64,000 nt of DNA, from NCBI GenBank assembly GCA_017893485.1, contig CM030366.1, forward strand, positions 184,805,947-184,869,946, given 5' to 3'. The translations under genes and the position numbers were made by a program. Positions 52,243-62,179 of the stretch are shown here, piece after piece; positions within the stretch are counted from its first letter, which is position 1; each line of letters begins with the position of its first letter. The DNA comes from Hemerocallis citrina. Taxonomy: Eukaryota > Streptophyta > Magnoliopsida > Asparagales > Asphodelaceae. The notes beneath the pieces are model-generated. The model was not told the DNA's origin, did no database searches, and was given only the letters and a program-made list of their open reading frames with translations.

Positions 52243-52438
52243 ATGGTGAGTGTAGGGAGAGGAGGAGGAGGAGGGGCGGAGCCGGCGCCAAGGCGGCTGC
52301 TTAGGACGCAGACGACGGGGAATTTGGGGGAGTCAATTTTTGACAGTGAGGTGGTCCCGTCTTCTTTGGTTGAGATTGCGCCGATTCTTCGTGTTGCGAA
52401 TGAGGTTGAGTCGAGGAACCCCAGGGTCGCTTATCTAT
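52243..52438 (+). pseudogene. Captured callose synthase (GSL) exon 1
   Basis: The frame contains [40 protein letters not shown] and SRNPRVAYL, the highly conserved N-terminus of plant callose synthases of the CalS1-3 type. The usual first-exon end follows: GTGAGC donor at 52439. A Gly-rich start ([11 protein letters not shown]) precedes it. CTAAGGTGAGC near 52153 and GATTTTAGGG near 52222 suggest that a 5'-leader intron was captured too. Only about 65 of some 1,950 residues are present. Confidence 0.87.
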
Positions 52439-52803
52439 GTGAGCCACTACTTTCTTGATTCCTCTTGCTTTTGGGTTTTGGTAGATATTATTTCAAACCT
52501 CAGAACTCGAATCTAAAGTCTAAATCCCTAACTTCATCTTTGGTGCATTTTCTTAAGGATTTATAGTTCCTTTTCATTTGTTTTGATGTTATTCTGTCAA
52601 GAGTTGGTTAGCATAAATAATAGTCTGCTGTAGTTAGCATTTGCTTAGAACAATTATTTCCCTCTTTGTGTGAACATATAGTTTTAGCCTTCATTGCTGA
52701 AAGCTCATTGCTTGTCCATTTTTTCTTCTGGTTTTTTGTTTCTTACAGAATTTGTATGTTTAAATGTCAGACATTCTTTCAACTGGTTTTTTTAAAACTG
52801 CAG

Positions 52804-52923
52804 GTGACTGACAACTACTACAGGCCAGACCTGACCAAATCAGCTCTTGCAAGGCTCAGCATTGTGAATCAGAGCCTCAAGGTTGCCAAATCTGGTGCAA
52901 AAACGAGGGACAGGCAGGCATAA
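52804..52923 (+). pseudogene. Captured ribosomal protein eL28 last exon
   Basis: After the acceptor AAAACTGCAG (ends 52803) the sequence encodes [20 protein letters not shown], then [18 protein letters not shown] and a stop at 52921, which matches the C-terminus of plant 60S ribosomal protein eL28. Upstream 52439-52803 is intron-like. Splicing the callose synthase donor to this acceptor would give Cys, Asp and then a stop, so a fused protein is not expected. Confidence 0.8.
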
Positions 52924-53698
52924 GAAATGAAGAAAGATACACAATTTTCCTGTTGAAAACTGGAAATTACCTGTATTAGTTATCTTTTGTTTGTTCCTCA
53001 GGTTTTGGGAGTTTTTGGTGAAGCAGAATTCTGTTCCAGATAATGTTGAGATTGTTGGTTTTGAGTTTCAAGGAGATTGTAGTTGAATGTTGTATAAAAT
53101 GGTTGTCTTGAACTAATAGCCGAGAGAACTGTTTGCTTTTGCTCTTTGTTATATTATGCGTGGCCTTAACATGATGACCATTGGTCAAATTAGTGATATT
53201 TTGATATTGATTCACCGCTACTCTTCTCCAAAGGTCTGCTCTTCTTGGCGGGGGAGTAGCTAATATGTAAGGGTTTTGTCTGAGTCCCGAATAACTACAT
53301 TGTTTAATCTAAGACTCTGGAAATTTTGATGCCAGATTTTGCAATCTGTAAGAGTTCCCCACCTCCAGTTGGTTTAGCATCATGCTGTGTAGCAACTATT
53401 TTTGCTGTTGGATGTAGACTTAGGTTTTGCTGGGTCAGATTTGGTATGATAATGGTACAATGTCAAAAAGTCCGGTACCGTACCGAGCCCACCCCTACAT
53501 GTACTTGCATGCCCAATTTATTCATAAGAAAGTTTCCTCCTATCAAAGCCAGTAGGTCTAACACATGCATGCAAATATCAAAATGAATAAATTGTGCATG
53601 CCTGTCTGCATGCATGCATACAACCTTTTTGGTGACCTGCCCGTTCCTCAAAATCCTACACACCTTTATAGACGTGCATCGCACGTGCATTATACTAG

Positions 53699-54270
53699 TA
53701 ATAATAATAATAACCCTAAGAGAGCAGGCAAAGAAGAAAACCAGAGATTTAAACTAAATAGCGGAAACAATGAAAGGTTTTTTTTGAGAGAAGGAAACAA
53801 TGAAAGGTTGTGCCAACAATCTACGTTACCAAAGTGTCATTTCGGTTCAACTTGTAAAGATGAAGAATGTTTTACCAGTCACGCGTCGGTCGAAACAACA
53901 GGTCGAGGAGGACAAATTAACCAATACTGACCACTGTCCTCCAATTGTGCCAAATGGACCTGAGATCAACTCAGCGTGGGTATTCGGACGTATGCAACAA
54001 TGGATTCAAGCTATGTCTGCATACGATAGGCGACACAAATAAAGAAACAGTTTGTATTACTGAGAACAAATTATAATTAGATACGGTATAAAACCTTGGT
54101 TGGCATCTCCAATGTCCACTGTGACTTTGAAGTGTCCATTTGCTCCATTTGTTGATAGAATATAACCAATTGATCAAGTTGTATTTAATTTTTTGTTTGA
54201 CTTTGACTTGTCAAGTAGACTTTGGATCTGATATTTTTCCAGATAGATAAGATTTGGTTTAGCTTAAGAT
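53699..54270 (+). other. Region between Helitron 2 and the MULE, with a CCCH-like motif
   Basis: The frame at about 53700-53930 reads KCHFGSTCKDEECFTSH, a CX5CX4CX3H arrangement as in CCCH zinc fingers of the Nab2/ZC3H14 kind, then stops. Another frame (53800-54042) overlaps it. (AAT)n repeats and a duplicated AACAATGAAAGGTT word lie upstream. It may be a host gene fragment. The call rests on a single motif. Confidence 0.3.
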
Positions 54271-54825
54271 GAAGTTTTCCCAAAATGATCCTTTTTTTGA
54301 AAGTTTTACTCAAACCGTCCTATTTTTTTTTTTTTTATTTCTCAAAGTATCCCACTCGGTCTTTGAAAGACCGAATCTAGTTAAAAGTTGCGCACAAAGA
54401 CCGCGCAACTTTTAACTAGACTCGGTCTTTGACTTTGGGGTTTTAATTGCGCAGCTCTCCTTTCTTCTTCTTTTCTCTCTCTCTACTTTAACCTATTCTA
54501 TTTCTCTAACTCATCTTCCTAAATCTAGGGCGGCCTCCTACCCACAAAATCTCATCTCAATCTAAATATATTTACCAATTCTTTCCTAACCCTCTTGCCT
54601 TCCACTATAAAAATCCTAAACCCATCTTTTGAAAGATCCATATTTTGGATTTTTACTAAATTTGAAGAGGATAGCAACTTCAACGCTTTTACCCAAATAT
54701 CTACGGCTCTATCCTTGAAGCTTGTGAAGGTATGATGAATATTGGCCTTTAATTTTCCACCTTTTTTTATAGATTTTGTTTGTGGTTAGATAATAACTCG
54801 CATATTCGTATAAATATACGTAGGT

Positions 54826-55422
54826 ATGGATCTTGAGATTCCTACTTGGTTATACTTTGGTGGTGAAATAATTCGTGATCCAAAGATTGGCAGTTGCTAT
54901 AGTGTGTTGGATCCGAAAATAGTTTGGGTACCTCGTACCATTACATTTGCAGAAGTAGTTGAGAAAATTTATGAAGTTACTAATTGGGATAGAAATCAAT
55001 GGAAGGTGAAAATTTTAGCTCGATACGCAGCAGGTAGAGGAGATGGTCAGTATTTTATGACAGTGCCCGTATCTACTGATAATGCGCTGAAGTCAATGAT
55101 TGCTAGGACATTTGATCCCAATTGTGCTTGGTCTGCATTAGAGTTATATATTCAACAAATTCAAATTTTGAATACTCAGCCACATGATATTCCCGGTTCA
55201 AGCTTCATAAGGGTAGTACCTATACAGCAGATGAGATCTAACCCCGCTCAATCTTCACAACCAAATCCACTGTCCTCACAAGAAAACACCTTCACAAATA
55301 CAAGAAACCCGGATTCTACAGATGTTGAGTTGCCACGCAAACCTAGTCCGATTCCTGACTATGTTCCAAATGACAGTGTATTTGAACTCTTTCAAAATGC
55401 GTGGTTAACAACAGCTTATTAG
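54826..55422 (+). pseudogene. MULE transposase N-terminal region
   Basis: A 198-codon frame begins MDLEIPTWLYFGGEIIRDPK, with VLDPKIVWVPRTITFAEVVE and WDRNQWKVKILARYAAGRGD. It looks like the PB1-like N-terminal segment found in many MULE transposases. It ends in a linker (PSPIPDYVPNDSVFELFQN). The following domain lies in another frame from 55401, so a small indel near 55395 breaks the protein. Confidence 0.65.
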
Positions 55423-55820
55423 ACGATGATGAAGAAGAGGCAGAAACAGACGATGATGAAAGTGTAGAAAATGATGATGGAGAAGAAAATGATGATGTAG
55501 CAAATGTAAATCCTACGAACAACACTTCTAACGAAGTGAGAGCTACTGATAGCTATGCTAATGTTAACGCTCATGTTACGGAGGAGATGGCTCAAGGTGC
55601 TAGAGTACCCCCATTTCCAGAAGAGTCTTCTAGTTCATCCAATGTAGACGAATTTTACATTGGAAAGGAGTTTGTAAGTAAAGAGTCCATTCAGCAAGCT
55701 GTGAAGGTGTATTCTATCAAGAAACATCGTGAATTTGTCACATTGAAAACAACACCGTCACTGTACACTGTTAAATGCAAAATGGCACCTAGAAAACGTA
55801 CAATTGAGGAGATCGTATAA
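55401..55820 (+). pseudogene. MULE transposase, acidic linker and MuDR DNA-binding part
   Basis: An acidic run (LLDDDEEEAETDDDESVEND) is followed by FYIGKEFVSKESIQQAVKVY and REFVTLKTTPSLYTVKCK, the start of the MuDR-type DNA-binding domain (F.s...l..av...ai..r.ef...ks....y..kC). The next motif, GCPWR, is encoded at about 55846-55860 in a different frame, so further indels lie between 55790 and 55890. Confidence 0.65.
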
Positions 55821-55836
55821 GGTTCCCCAGGAGTAA

Positions 55837-56400
55837 GTGATGGTGGATGCCCTTGGAGATTTACGAGCCATTGTTCCAAAAGGGGGGAGAAATTTTGTGG
55901 TGAAGAAGATAGTTGGGCCTCATACTTGTACGAATCCCACGTTGAATCAAGACCACTGTAAAATTGATGCTAACCTTGTTTGTAATTTAATTGTGGGTGT
56001 GGTGAAGAAGGATATTGCTTTATCACCGCGGGCAATTATTGAGATTGTGAAAATAGAATATAATTATCAGATTTCATATAAGAAAGCTTGGAAAGCAAAA
56101 CAAAAGGCAATTGAGAGGTTGTTCGGTACGTTCGAAGAAGCATACACGAAGTTGCCTTTTCTACTAACAGCAATTCAAGCAGCAAATCCAGGAACCGTTG
56201 TCCATTGGGATAAATATGAGTCTAGTCCTAGCGAGGAAACATTCAGGGGAGTATTTTGGGCATTTGGTCATTCGATTAAAGGTTTCAAGTCTTGCAGATC
56301 GGTTATTAGTGTAGATGGAACTCACTTGTACGGTAAGTACAAGGGTTGTTTGCTTATTGCTGTTTCTCCAGATGCGAATGATTGCTTATTTCCATTTGCA
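55837..56400 (+). pseudogene. MULE transposase catalytic domain, truncated
   Basis: It includes KKIVGPHTCTNPTLNQDHCK, ISYKKAWKAKQKAIERLFGT and CRSVISVDGTHLYGKYKGCL, where the Asp of SVDGTH is the first of the DDE triad. It then reads SPDANDCLFPFAFA and at about 56400 departs from the family. The other two acidic catalytic residues and the SWIM zinc finger are missing. Frame continuation to 56688 is antisense to the PMD gene 3' exon. It cannot be an active transposase. Confidence 0.75.
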
Positions 56401-56690
56401 TTTGCATCGCTTGTTCTTCATTTTCTGAATCGCTTTGAGGTTGAGGTGGGGGCCTTCGAACAACCCTCTTTCGTCGGACACCAGAACGGCCGCTCGTTCG
56501 ATGTGTGGGAGTCCTTAGTATTGCATCTAACGTTGCTCCCTCGCCCACAAGATCAGCTTGTGCACAACAACAAGATAACATCTCCCGTATGGTTACCTTC
56601 ATTTGGTGGAGGCGTTGCTATTCAACATAGTTGCACATTTCTTTGCAATGGCCCAAGTCTAGCTCAACTGAGAATCATGAAAAGTTGAAA
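56354..56690 (-). other. Possible 3' exon of the PMD gene
   Basis: The minus-strand frame 56602-56354 reads EGATLDAILRTPTHRTSGRS, then RRKRVVRRPPPQPQ and an acidic SDSENEEQ end. The composition suits a protein C-terminus rather than noise. A donor GTAAGT follows RGF near 56782 on the minus strand, so splicing from the upstream PMD frame into this exon is plausible. The acceptor was not fixed. Confidence 0.4.
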
Positions 56691-57015
56691 GATTATGGTA
56701 CTTACATATACACATACATATATAAAAACAAATTTATATATAAACTTTAAAAATTGAAAACGAAACTTTAAAACTTACAAAGCCACGAACAGTGGATCCC
56801 TTTGGTTGGTACATTGACAACCTCACAGAATGTTGATCTGCTGGTTCGGTCCCTGGTCGACGGATCGGGACTACCACTCCAGCAGGAGTCTGCAACGTTG
56901 GAGAAATATACCGTCCAGTGACTCTCTCGTACCAAGCCATGTACACCCCATGCACCGAGAGGTCAAACGGTGGAATGCCACCGATGATTTCTTCGAAACG
57001 GTGAACATTCCATCT

Positions 57016-58444
57016 CTAAACGTACACAGAGAAGCAAGCGGCCCAATTGTGTCTGGGTGTACGGCCCATTCCTGTAATGTTGTGCATCTCGGCATTGAAT
57101 GACTCGACAACTGGAATTTCTTGGTGAAGACCAAACTGGCGTAGAACTCTATCGGGGTAGTAGAACTCGACAACCCCAAAGTTGATTAACGGTGCTTTCG
57201 TGAGCCACAAATTGTGTCTGTACGTGCAAATAGGCGACAGTCGAACCAGTCGCTCCTCCGTGTAAGGAATCCACACAACACAGTCAGCTGCCAACCTATC
57301 CAACTCATCACGGTAGTATGTTAAGCACCTGTTGGGGTTGGCTGTCCATGTTAGTTTGCCTGTCCAGTAAACACCGATAGAAGGTAGCATATCCACGTCA
57401 TCGGGAAGAACTGTCCAGTGCGGAGATTGGATCCGCACAATGGGCCGACCGACGTGAATTCGCTCCCAACTCCAAATCTGAAGTAAAGTCATAGGCCCAT
57501 TCATCTGGTTCGAACCTATACTGCACAAACATAAACTCCGGTACAATGACGAAAGCACGGCACTACCCCAATTGTAACGGCGGAGGTTACCTAGGTCGGC
57601 GATTAATGGCAAGAACATCAATGACACGCTATTTCCTGTCGAATTTGGAAACAATACGGTGCCGAAAAGCGTGAGAATGTATGCCCTACAATAGCACTCC
57701 ACCTTCGCCACAGTTGAACCTTCATTCAATTTATTCTTAAACTTGTCCTTCAACCACTTCAAACGGACAAATTTACCATTAACAGCATCGGCTTCAACTT
57801 CGACACCTAAATACTCTTCGACTATATAAACCGGGTCGAAGTCCATTGATCCTGTGACTGCCTCTCCATCGATTGGAAGCCCGGTAAGTATGGCAACGTC
57901 CTGCAGAGTGACTGTCATCTCCCCAACTGGCAGGTGAAAGGAGTGTGTCTCGGGCCTCCATCTTTCAAGAAGTGCTTCCAAAAGAGGTCGATCGCACTTG
58001 ATGGATGTCATCCTAGCAATACCGTAGAACCCACAGTCTCTAAGTATCTCGTGTATACGTGGGACCATAGGTAACTGATGACCAGTCCTAAACCGGCACT
58101 CCGTAGCCTCACCGTTCCAATTATTCTGCGATCGATGCAACGGTTGAAGAGTGAGGAGTGAAGGGTCGAGGGGTCCTGGGCCTCCAGAAGAGATATACGA
58201 TGATGAAAGGACTGAAGAAGAAGTGCCCGCCTCATTTGGATTGACTTCAACCTACATAACAATAACATTTACATCAATAGACCGAAATGTTATATAATTC
58301 TATTAGAATCAACAGTTAATTACTTACATTAGTACCCTCGGTACGAGCACGACCACGACCACGTCCACCGCGAGTACGTGGTCCATCGCCACGTGGAGGT
58401 CTACTACTTTCTCCTTCCTCCATGTTCCCTGTTGTGCGTGCCAT
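57016..58444 (-). pseudogene. Plant mobile domain (PMD, MAIN/MAIL-like) gene in the MULE
   Basis: Exon 1 is 58444-58328 (39 codons, MARTTGNMEEGE and an RG-rich end). It is spliced at GTAAGTA to the acceptor TTATGTAG and exon 2 from 58251, in phase 0. Exon 2 carries the PMD: VPRIHEILRDCGFYGIARMT, CDRPLLEALLERWRPETHSF, LPVGEMTVTLQDVAILTGLP. It goes on to WTANPNRCLTYYRDELDRLA and TPRHNWAACFSVYV, then TAG at 57016. The same frame goes on with RWNVHRFEEIIGGIPPFDLS and GVYMAWYERVTGRYI to about 56783, so the TAG looks like a premature stop. PMD proteins of the MAIN/MAIL1 type act in silencing and gene expression; those in transposons have unknown roles. The stop gives a product of about 450 residues. 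Confidence 0.8.
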
Positions 58445-58494
58445 TTACAATAAAATTCAAATCCTACAACTTCAACAAAATTGTAATTAACTAC

Positions 58495-58700
58495 ACATAA
58501 CCTAGATATAAAAAACAACAATCTCGAAACATTTCCACAACCACAACATCTCAACAACAAAAACAACAAAAATCTAGAAACATCTCCACAACCACAACAT
58601 CTCAACAACAATAAGAACAAAAATCTAGAAACATCTCCACAACCACAACATCTCAACAACAAAAACAACAACATTCTCGAAATATCTCCATAACAACAAT
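58495..58700. repeat. AC-rich tandem repeat, unit about 52 bp, about four copies
   Basis: Repeated CTCCACAACCACAACATCTC, then AACAACAAAAACAACAAAAA and TCTAGAAACAT, just upstream of the PMD gene start. The open frame through it (Cys/Leu-rich, minus strand) has no support as a gene. It may be a leader or promoter repeat of the PMD gene. Confidence 0.7.
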
Positions 58701-59199
58701 TTCTATATAACAATGCCGTTTGCTACTTATTAGTTATTTTCATTCTCTAATTAAACCTAAAAATAGCATCAATGGCTACTATACATTGTCAACAATAACT
58801 CAACTTCAACTCAGCACCTTCCCAATAGCCCAAATTAACACAAAAATTGCTTATCAAAAGCTTCAGGAATTTATCTTTCGAGTAGGAGATTCCAAAGCGA
58901 GATAGTGACAATGTAGAGTACTTTTAGATCCTTCAACCAAGATCTTCCCCCAACGAAGATGAAATTAAACGAGAGATAAGAAATTGGGATTTCGGGATTT
59001 AGGGTTTAAAGAAATAATCAAATTTGGGGGAAAAGGATGGGGAAAATCGAAAATCGATGGGAGAATAATCAGTTTTGGGGAGTGTACTGATCGATTTAAG
59101 GGAAAATCAGTTTTGGGGCGATGGGTTTCGTTGAGGAATAGAGAGAGGAAGAAAAAAAATAGAGATGAAAATTAAAGTTGAGAAGAAGAAGAAAGGAGA

Positions 59200-59430
59200 T
59201 CTGCACAATTAAAACCTCAAAGTTAAGTCTAGTATAAACTAGCGCGGTCTTTCAAAGACCGAGTCTTGCTCTTCAATTTTTTGAAGTGCAAGACTCGGTC
59301 TTTGAAACACCGCGCTAATTTATACTAGACTCGGTCTTTCGAAGACCGAGTGGGGTGCTTTGGGAATAAAAAAAAAGTAGGGCGTTTTGGGAAAAACTTT
59401 CAAAAAATGGGTCATTTTGGGAAAAAATTC
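59200..59430. repeat. Right TIR and palindromes of the MULE
   Basis: It holds several GCGCGGTCTTTCAAAGACCG / ACTCGGTCTTTGAAACACCG words in opposite orientation, then AGTCTAGTATAAACT and its inverse, then the TIR proper (AGTAGGGCGTTTTGGGAAAA, ATGGGTCATTTTGGGAAAAA). The left end (54271-54440) mirrors it. Confidence 0.75.
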
Positions 59431-59466
59431 GCTTAAGATTAGGTTAATAAGAGGACTTATATTTCA

Positions 59467-59700
59467 TCTCTACTATTCTGATGGGAGAGTTGGGATTTAT
59501 AACAAACAAATCCTAACTTTGTAATTATATAAACGCGTATAATATACGTTCAAACTATAGCCAATAAATATAAATGTGCACCGCACATGTAGCCCAAATG
59601 AAAACAATCAAATATAAACTATTATTTTCTTATTCGATATATATTCATTTAATTTGATGACTTACTTTTTTAGATGTGCATTGCACGTACATTATACTAG
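59467..59700 (+). mobile_element. Small Helitron-like element (234 bp)
   Basis: It starts TCTCTACTATTCTGATGGG after an A and ends ATTATACTAG before a T. GTGCATTGCAC, a 5-bp-stem hairpin, lies 13 bases from the end. It has no coding content. The ends are related to those of Helitrons 1 and 2 but not identical. Confidence 0.5.
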
Positions 59701-60487
59701 TACTATTTTAATGGGAGAGTTTGTTGCCAAACAAACACGTGCATTGTAATCCAATAAACACGTGCAATGCATATACATAACTAATATAAAGGAGATCTTA
59801 AGTTCGATGCCAGACAACGTCAAAAATTTTTAAAATAAAAATATATATTTATAAAGATGTGTATCGAACGTGTAAATTGTTAGTCAAGATTAACTGAGAG
59901 TACCCAAATATAAACATAGTAACAAAATTACTAGATAGTTGATACCCAAAATCCCCGACTTATCCTGCTCAACTTTGTATTTTTTTTTAAATAGAAAAAA
60001 GATTTATCATTCTCTAATCTCTAATTTTTTAATGGGAGAGTTAAGATTGTGTAACAAACAAACACGTGCAACATACGTGCATAACTAATATAACAGATGT
60101 CTTAAGTTCGATGTTAAACAATGTCGGACATTTTTACTTTAAAAAAAAATAGTGTACCCTTTTGCAATATTACACAAACTTATATAATATAATATAATAT
60201 GTAGTATAACTCATTCAATATTGCACATATTTTTTTAAAAATAAGAAAATAATTTTAAAAATTGAAAAAAAGCACCTAATAATATTTATATAATAATGTA
60301 TGATTTTTAAGGTTTAATTAAGAGATATGTATCTAATTCAAAATTTGGATGGAGAAAGAGTTGGATGGTTGGCTCTTACTTTTGCTTTCGTTTTTTTAGA
60401 GAAAAAACCTTAATCCAAAAGTGATTTAGCATAATATATTGTATAAATATATTTATAAAAATGTACATTGCACGTATAAATTACTAG
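59701..60487 (+). mobile_element. Decayed Helitron-like sequence(s)
   Basis: Two further starts with TTTTAATGGGAGAGTT (about 59708 and 60030) and an end-like GTACATTGCACGTATAAATTACTAGT near 60463-60488 (hairpin partly lost). Internal words AACACGTGCA, GCATAACTAATATA and CTTAAGTTCGATG recur here and near 48290-48420 in Helitron 1. Exact boundaries are uncertain. Confidence 0.35.
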
Positions 60488-60612
60488 TAAAGTTTTAAGA
60501 TTCACAATTAGGTTAGCAATTACTCAGTACATACAAGTAGAGTTGGTTATGACTAATGGATCAGAATCCAACCAAAAATCACTTTCGATTGGAAAACCTG
60601 AGAATACGTACC

Positions 60613-61358
60613 TGTTCGGATTAGGGCATCAATGAATGCCCGTTGTTACAGCGAAAATAAATAGAACAAAGAGGAAGTCGAAGTAGATGGGACAAATCAA
60701 TTGAGCAAGCAAGTAGATCCACCAATCTAACACAAACACAATGATAATTTATCCCGGTTAGCTTTTGCTTAATCCGAGGGAAAATATAGAGAGATTTGAT
60801 ATTCAACTAGAAGAGATTACAAGGAGTTACTGATTCACGCAATACAATGAATTAAACTCACTCACCAAGAATTATCTCTTTCTCAAGCCTCTCTTTGCAA
60901 TGGAGAAAAGAATCTATGAAGCATTTTACTCTCATATTGGAGGAGTTTACAAAATATATAGAAGAATAGAGAAAACTCTAGGTTTAATTTTGATTCTCAG
61001 TCGTCCGATATAACCTGTAGGAGAAATAACTGAATAGGAGCCGTACGATCTAACTTGGAGTTGAAGATTGGGCTGAAACGACCTAACAAATCGAGGCCCA
61101 AAATGAACACGGCGCTGTGGTCGATCAATCGTCCAACAAGACCTGTCGACCGTCTTCATCTTGGTCAAACCCTATGCAACTGCGGTCAGGTGTGCGGTCG
61201 GGGGGTGCGGCTGACCGTCTCCCAGGACAATCGACCGCAACTTTGCTGCACCTTACTGCTGCTGTTTTACCTTCTACTCTCTTCGATGATTCGACCTCCG
61301 TGTTTCATCTTACCTTATTCTAATCTGAACCACGAGTATTCAAGACACATTCCTAACA
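60613..61358 (-). repeat. copia 3' LTR (746 bp)
   Basis: It pairs with 62925-63670 across its length. It carries a run of GTCGACC-type words (61084-61210) in a GC-rich section and ends TCCTAACA beside the polypurine tract. Confidence 0.85.
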
Positions 61359-61510
61359 AACTCCACCTTGGATTGCATACGAGTGTTATCACATGATATG
61401 ATTATTCATCTCCAAACTTTAATGAACTACACTTGCAAAAACACTTAGAAAAATAGTTCTTCATCTAGTTGAAAAAATCTCTACACAATCTCACCGATCA
61501 GTATACCCTT

Positions 61511-62060
61511 TCAAGGGCGCACCTCCGTGGGCATACTCACGGAGTTGCCAACCTCCTCACGAAATCCATCTACATCAAGGCACTCTCTGCCTCCTGACAA
61601 TTTTCGAACGTCGTAGTCTCGCTTCGATGATGCTAGTTGCGGCAAACTAGATGAGCTTGCAGGAATAATGTAAAAAGAAGTAACAACACTTGCGCAGGAT
61701 TGTCGGATTCCCCAAAGCTTGTAGAGATTGTTTTGGCTTGGCCCAACCATTCTCATACCTCTAATTACCTTACGACGACCTTGAAAAACAGACATAACTT
61801 CACATCGAGCTATGTATCTGTAGTCCCGTGCATCAAGAGTTTCCAAGGAAATCATATTTCGTTTCAGTAGAGAAATATGCAAAATATCCCTTAAAGTGAA
61901 CATATTTAAACCTGACATCTTCAACTCAACTGTCCCCTCACCCACTACTTCAAAAATCTCTCCAGTTCCCGTTCTCACACAACGCCATGTAGTAGAATTA
62001 TAAGTAGAAAACAACTCACTATTGGAGAAAATATGAGAAGAACTCCCTGAGTCAAGAAAC
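61511..62060 (-). pseudogene. copia protease and GAG-pre-integrase fragment
   Basis: Around 62060-62030 the minus strand has FLDSGSSSHIFSN, the DSG protease motif. Then TWRCVRTGTGEIFEVVGEGT, FTLRDILHISLLKRNMISLE and NNLYKLWG follow, as in copia polyproteins between protease and integrase. A stop before FLDSG and the loss of integrase, RT and RNase H downstream make it non-functional. Confidence 0.75.
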
Positions 62061-62179
62061 TAACTAGAATCCACTTCTAAAGAATTTGAAACAAGAAGAC
62101 ATGAATCACCTGAATCAAAGGCACTTACGACATTAGCAGCTGAATTCCCATTCTTGACGCTATCTTGATTCTGCAATTT

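Larger units (their letters stand above)
51590..53698 (+). mobile_element. Helitron 2 (2,109 bp) with callose synthase and eL28 fragments
   Basis: The 5' end TCTATACTATTATTAAGC follows A of an (AAT)n tract, and the 3' end CACGTGCATTATACTAG is followed by T. The hairpin ACGTGCATCGCACGT has a perfect 6-bp stem. Both ends and the adjoining TTTACTATCATGCC and ATCCTACACACCTTTATAGACGTG words match Helitron 1. It encodes no Rep/helicase. The interior joins the 5' end of a callose synthase gene to the last exon of a ribosomal protein gene. Confidence 0.87.
54271..59430. mobile_element. Mutator-like element (5,160 bp) with transposase remnant and PMD gene
   Basis: A perfect 9-bp target duplication GCTTAAGAT flanks it (54262-54270, 59431-59439). 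Ends start GAAGTTTTCCCAAAATGA (left) and GAATTTTTTCCCAAAATGA (right, reverse complement), with TIRs of about 100 bp. Inside the TIRs lie ACTCGGTCTTTGAAAGACC-type palindromes, including a short one (AAAAGTTGCGC ... GCGCAACTTTT) at the left. The plus strand holds a MuDR-type transposase, cut and frameshifted (54826-56400). The minus strand holds a PMD gene (57016-58444). MULEs carrying PMD genes are known in plants. Confidence 0.9.

Noticed and set aside
52243..52923. A functional callose synthase-eL28 fusion gene
   Set aside because: Predicted splicing is out of phase and stops at once; both parts lie inside a Helitron.
58324..58713. Cys/Leu-rich 129-codon frame on the minus strand
   Set aside because: It is a reading of the AC-rich tandem repeat upstream of the PMD gene, and its start overlaps the true PMD exon 1 in another frame.
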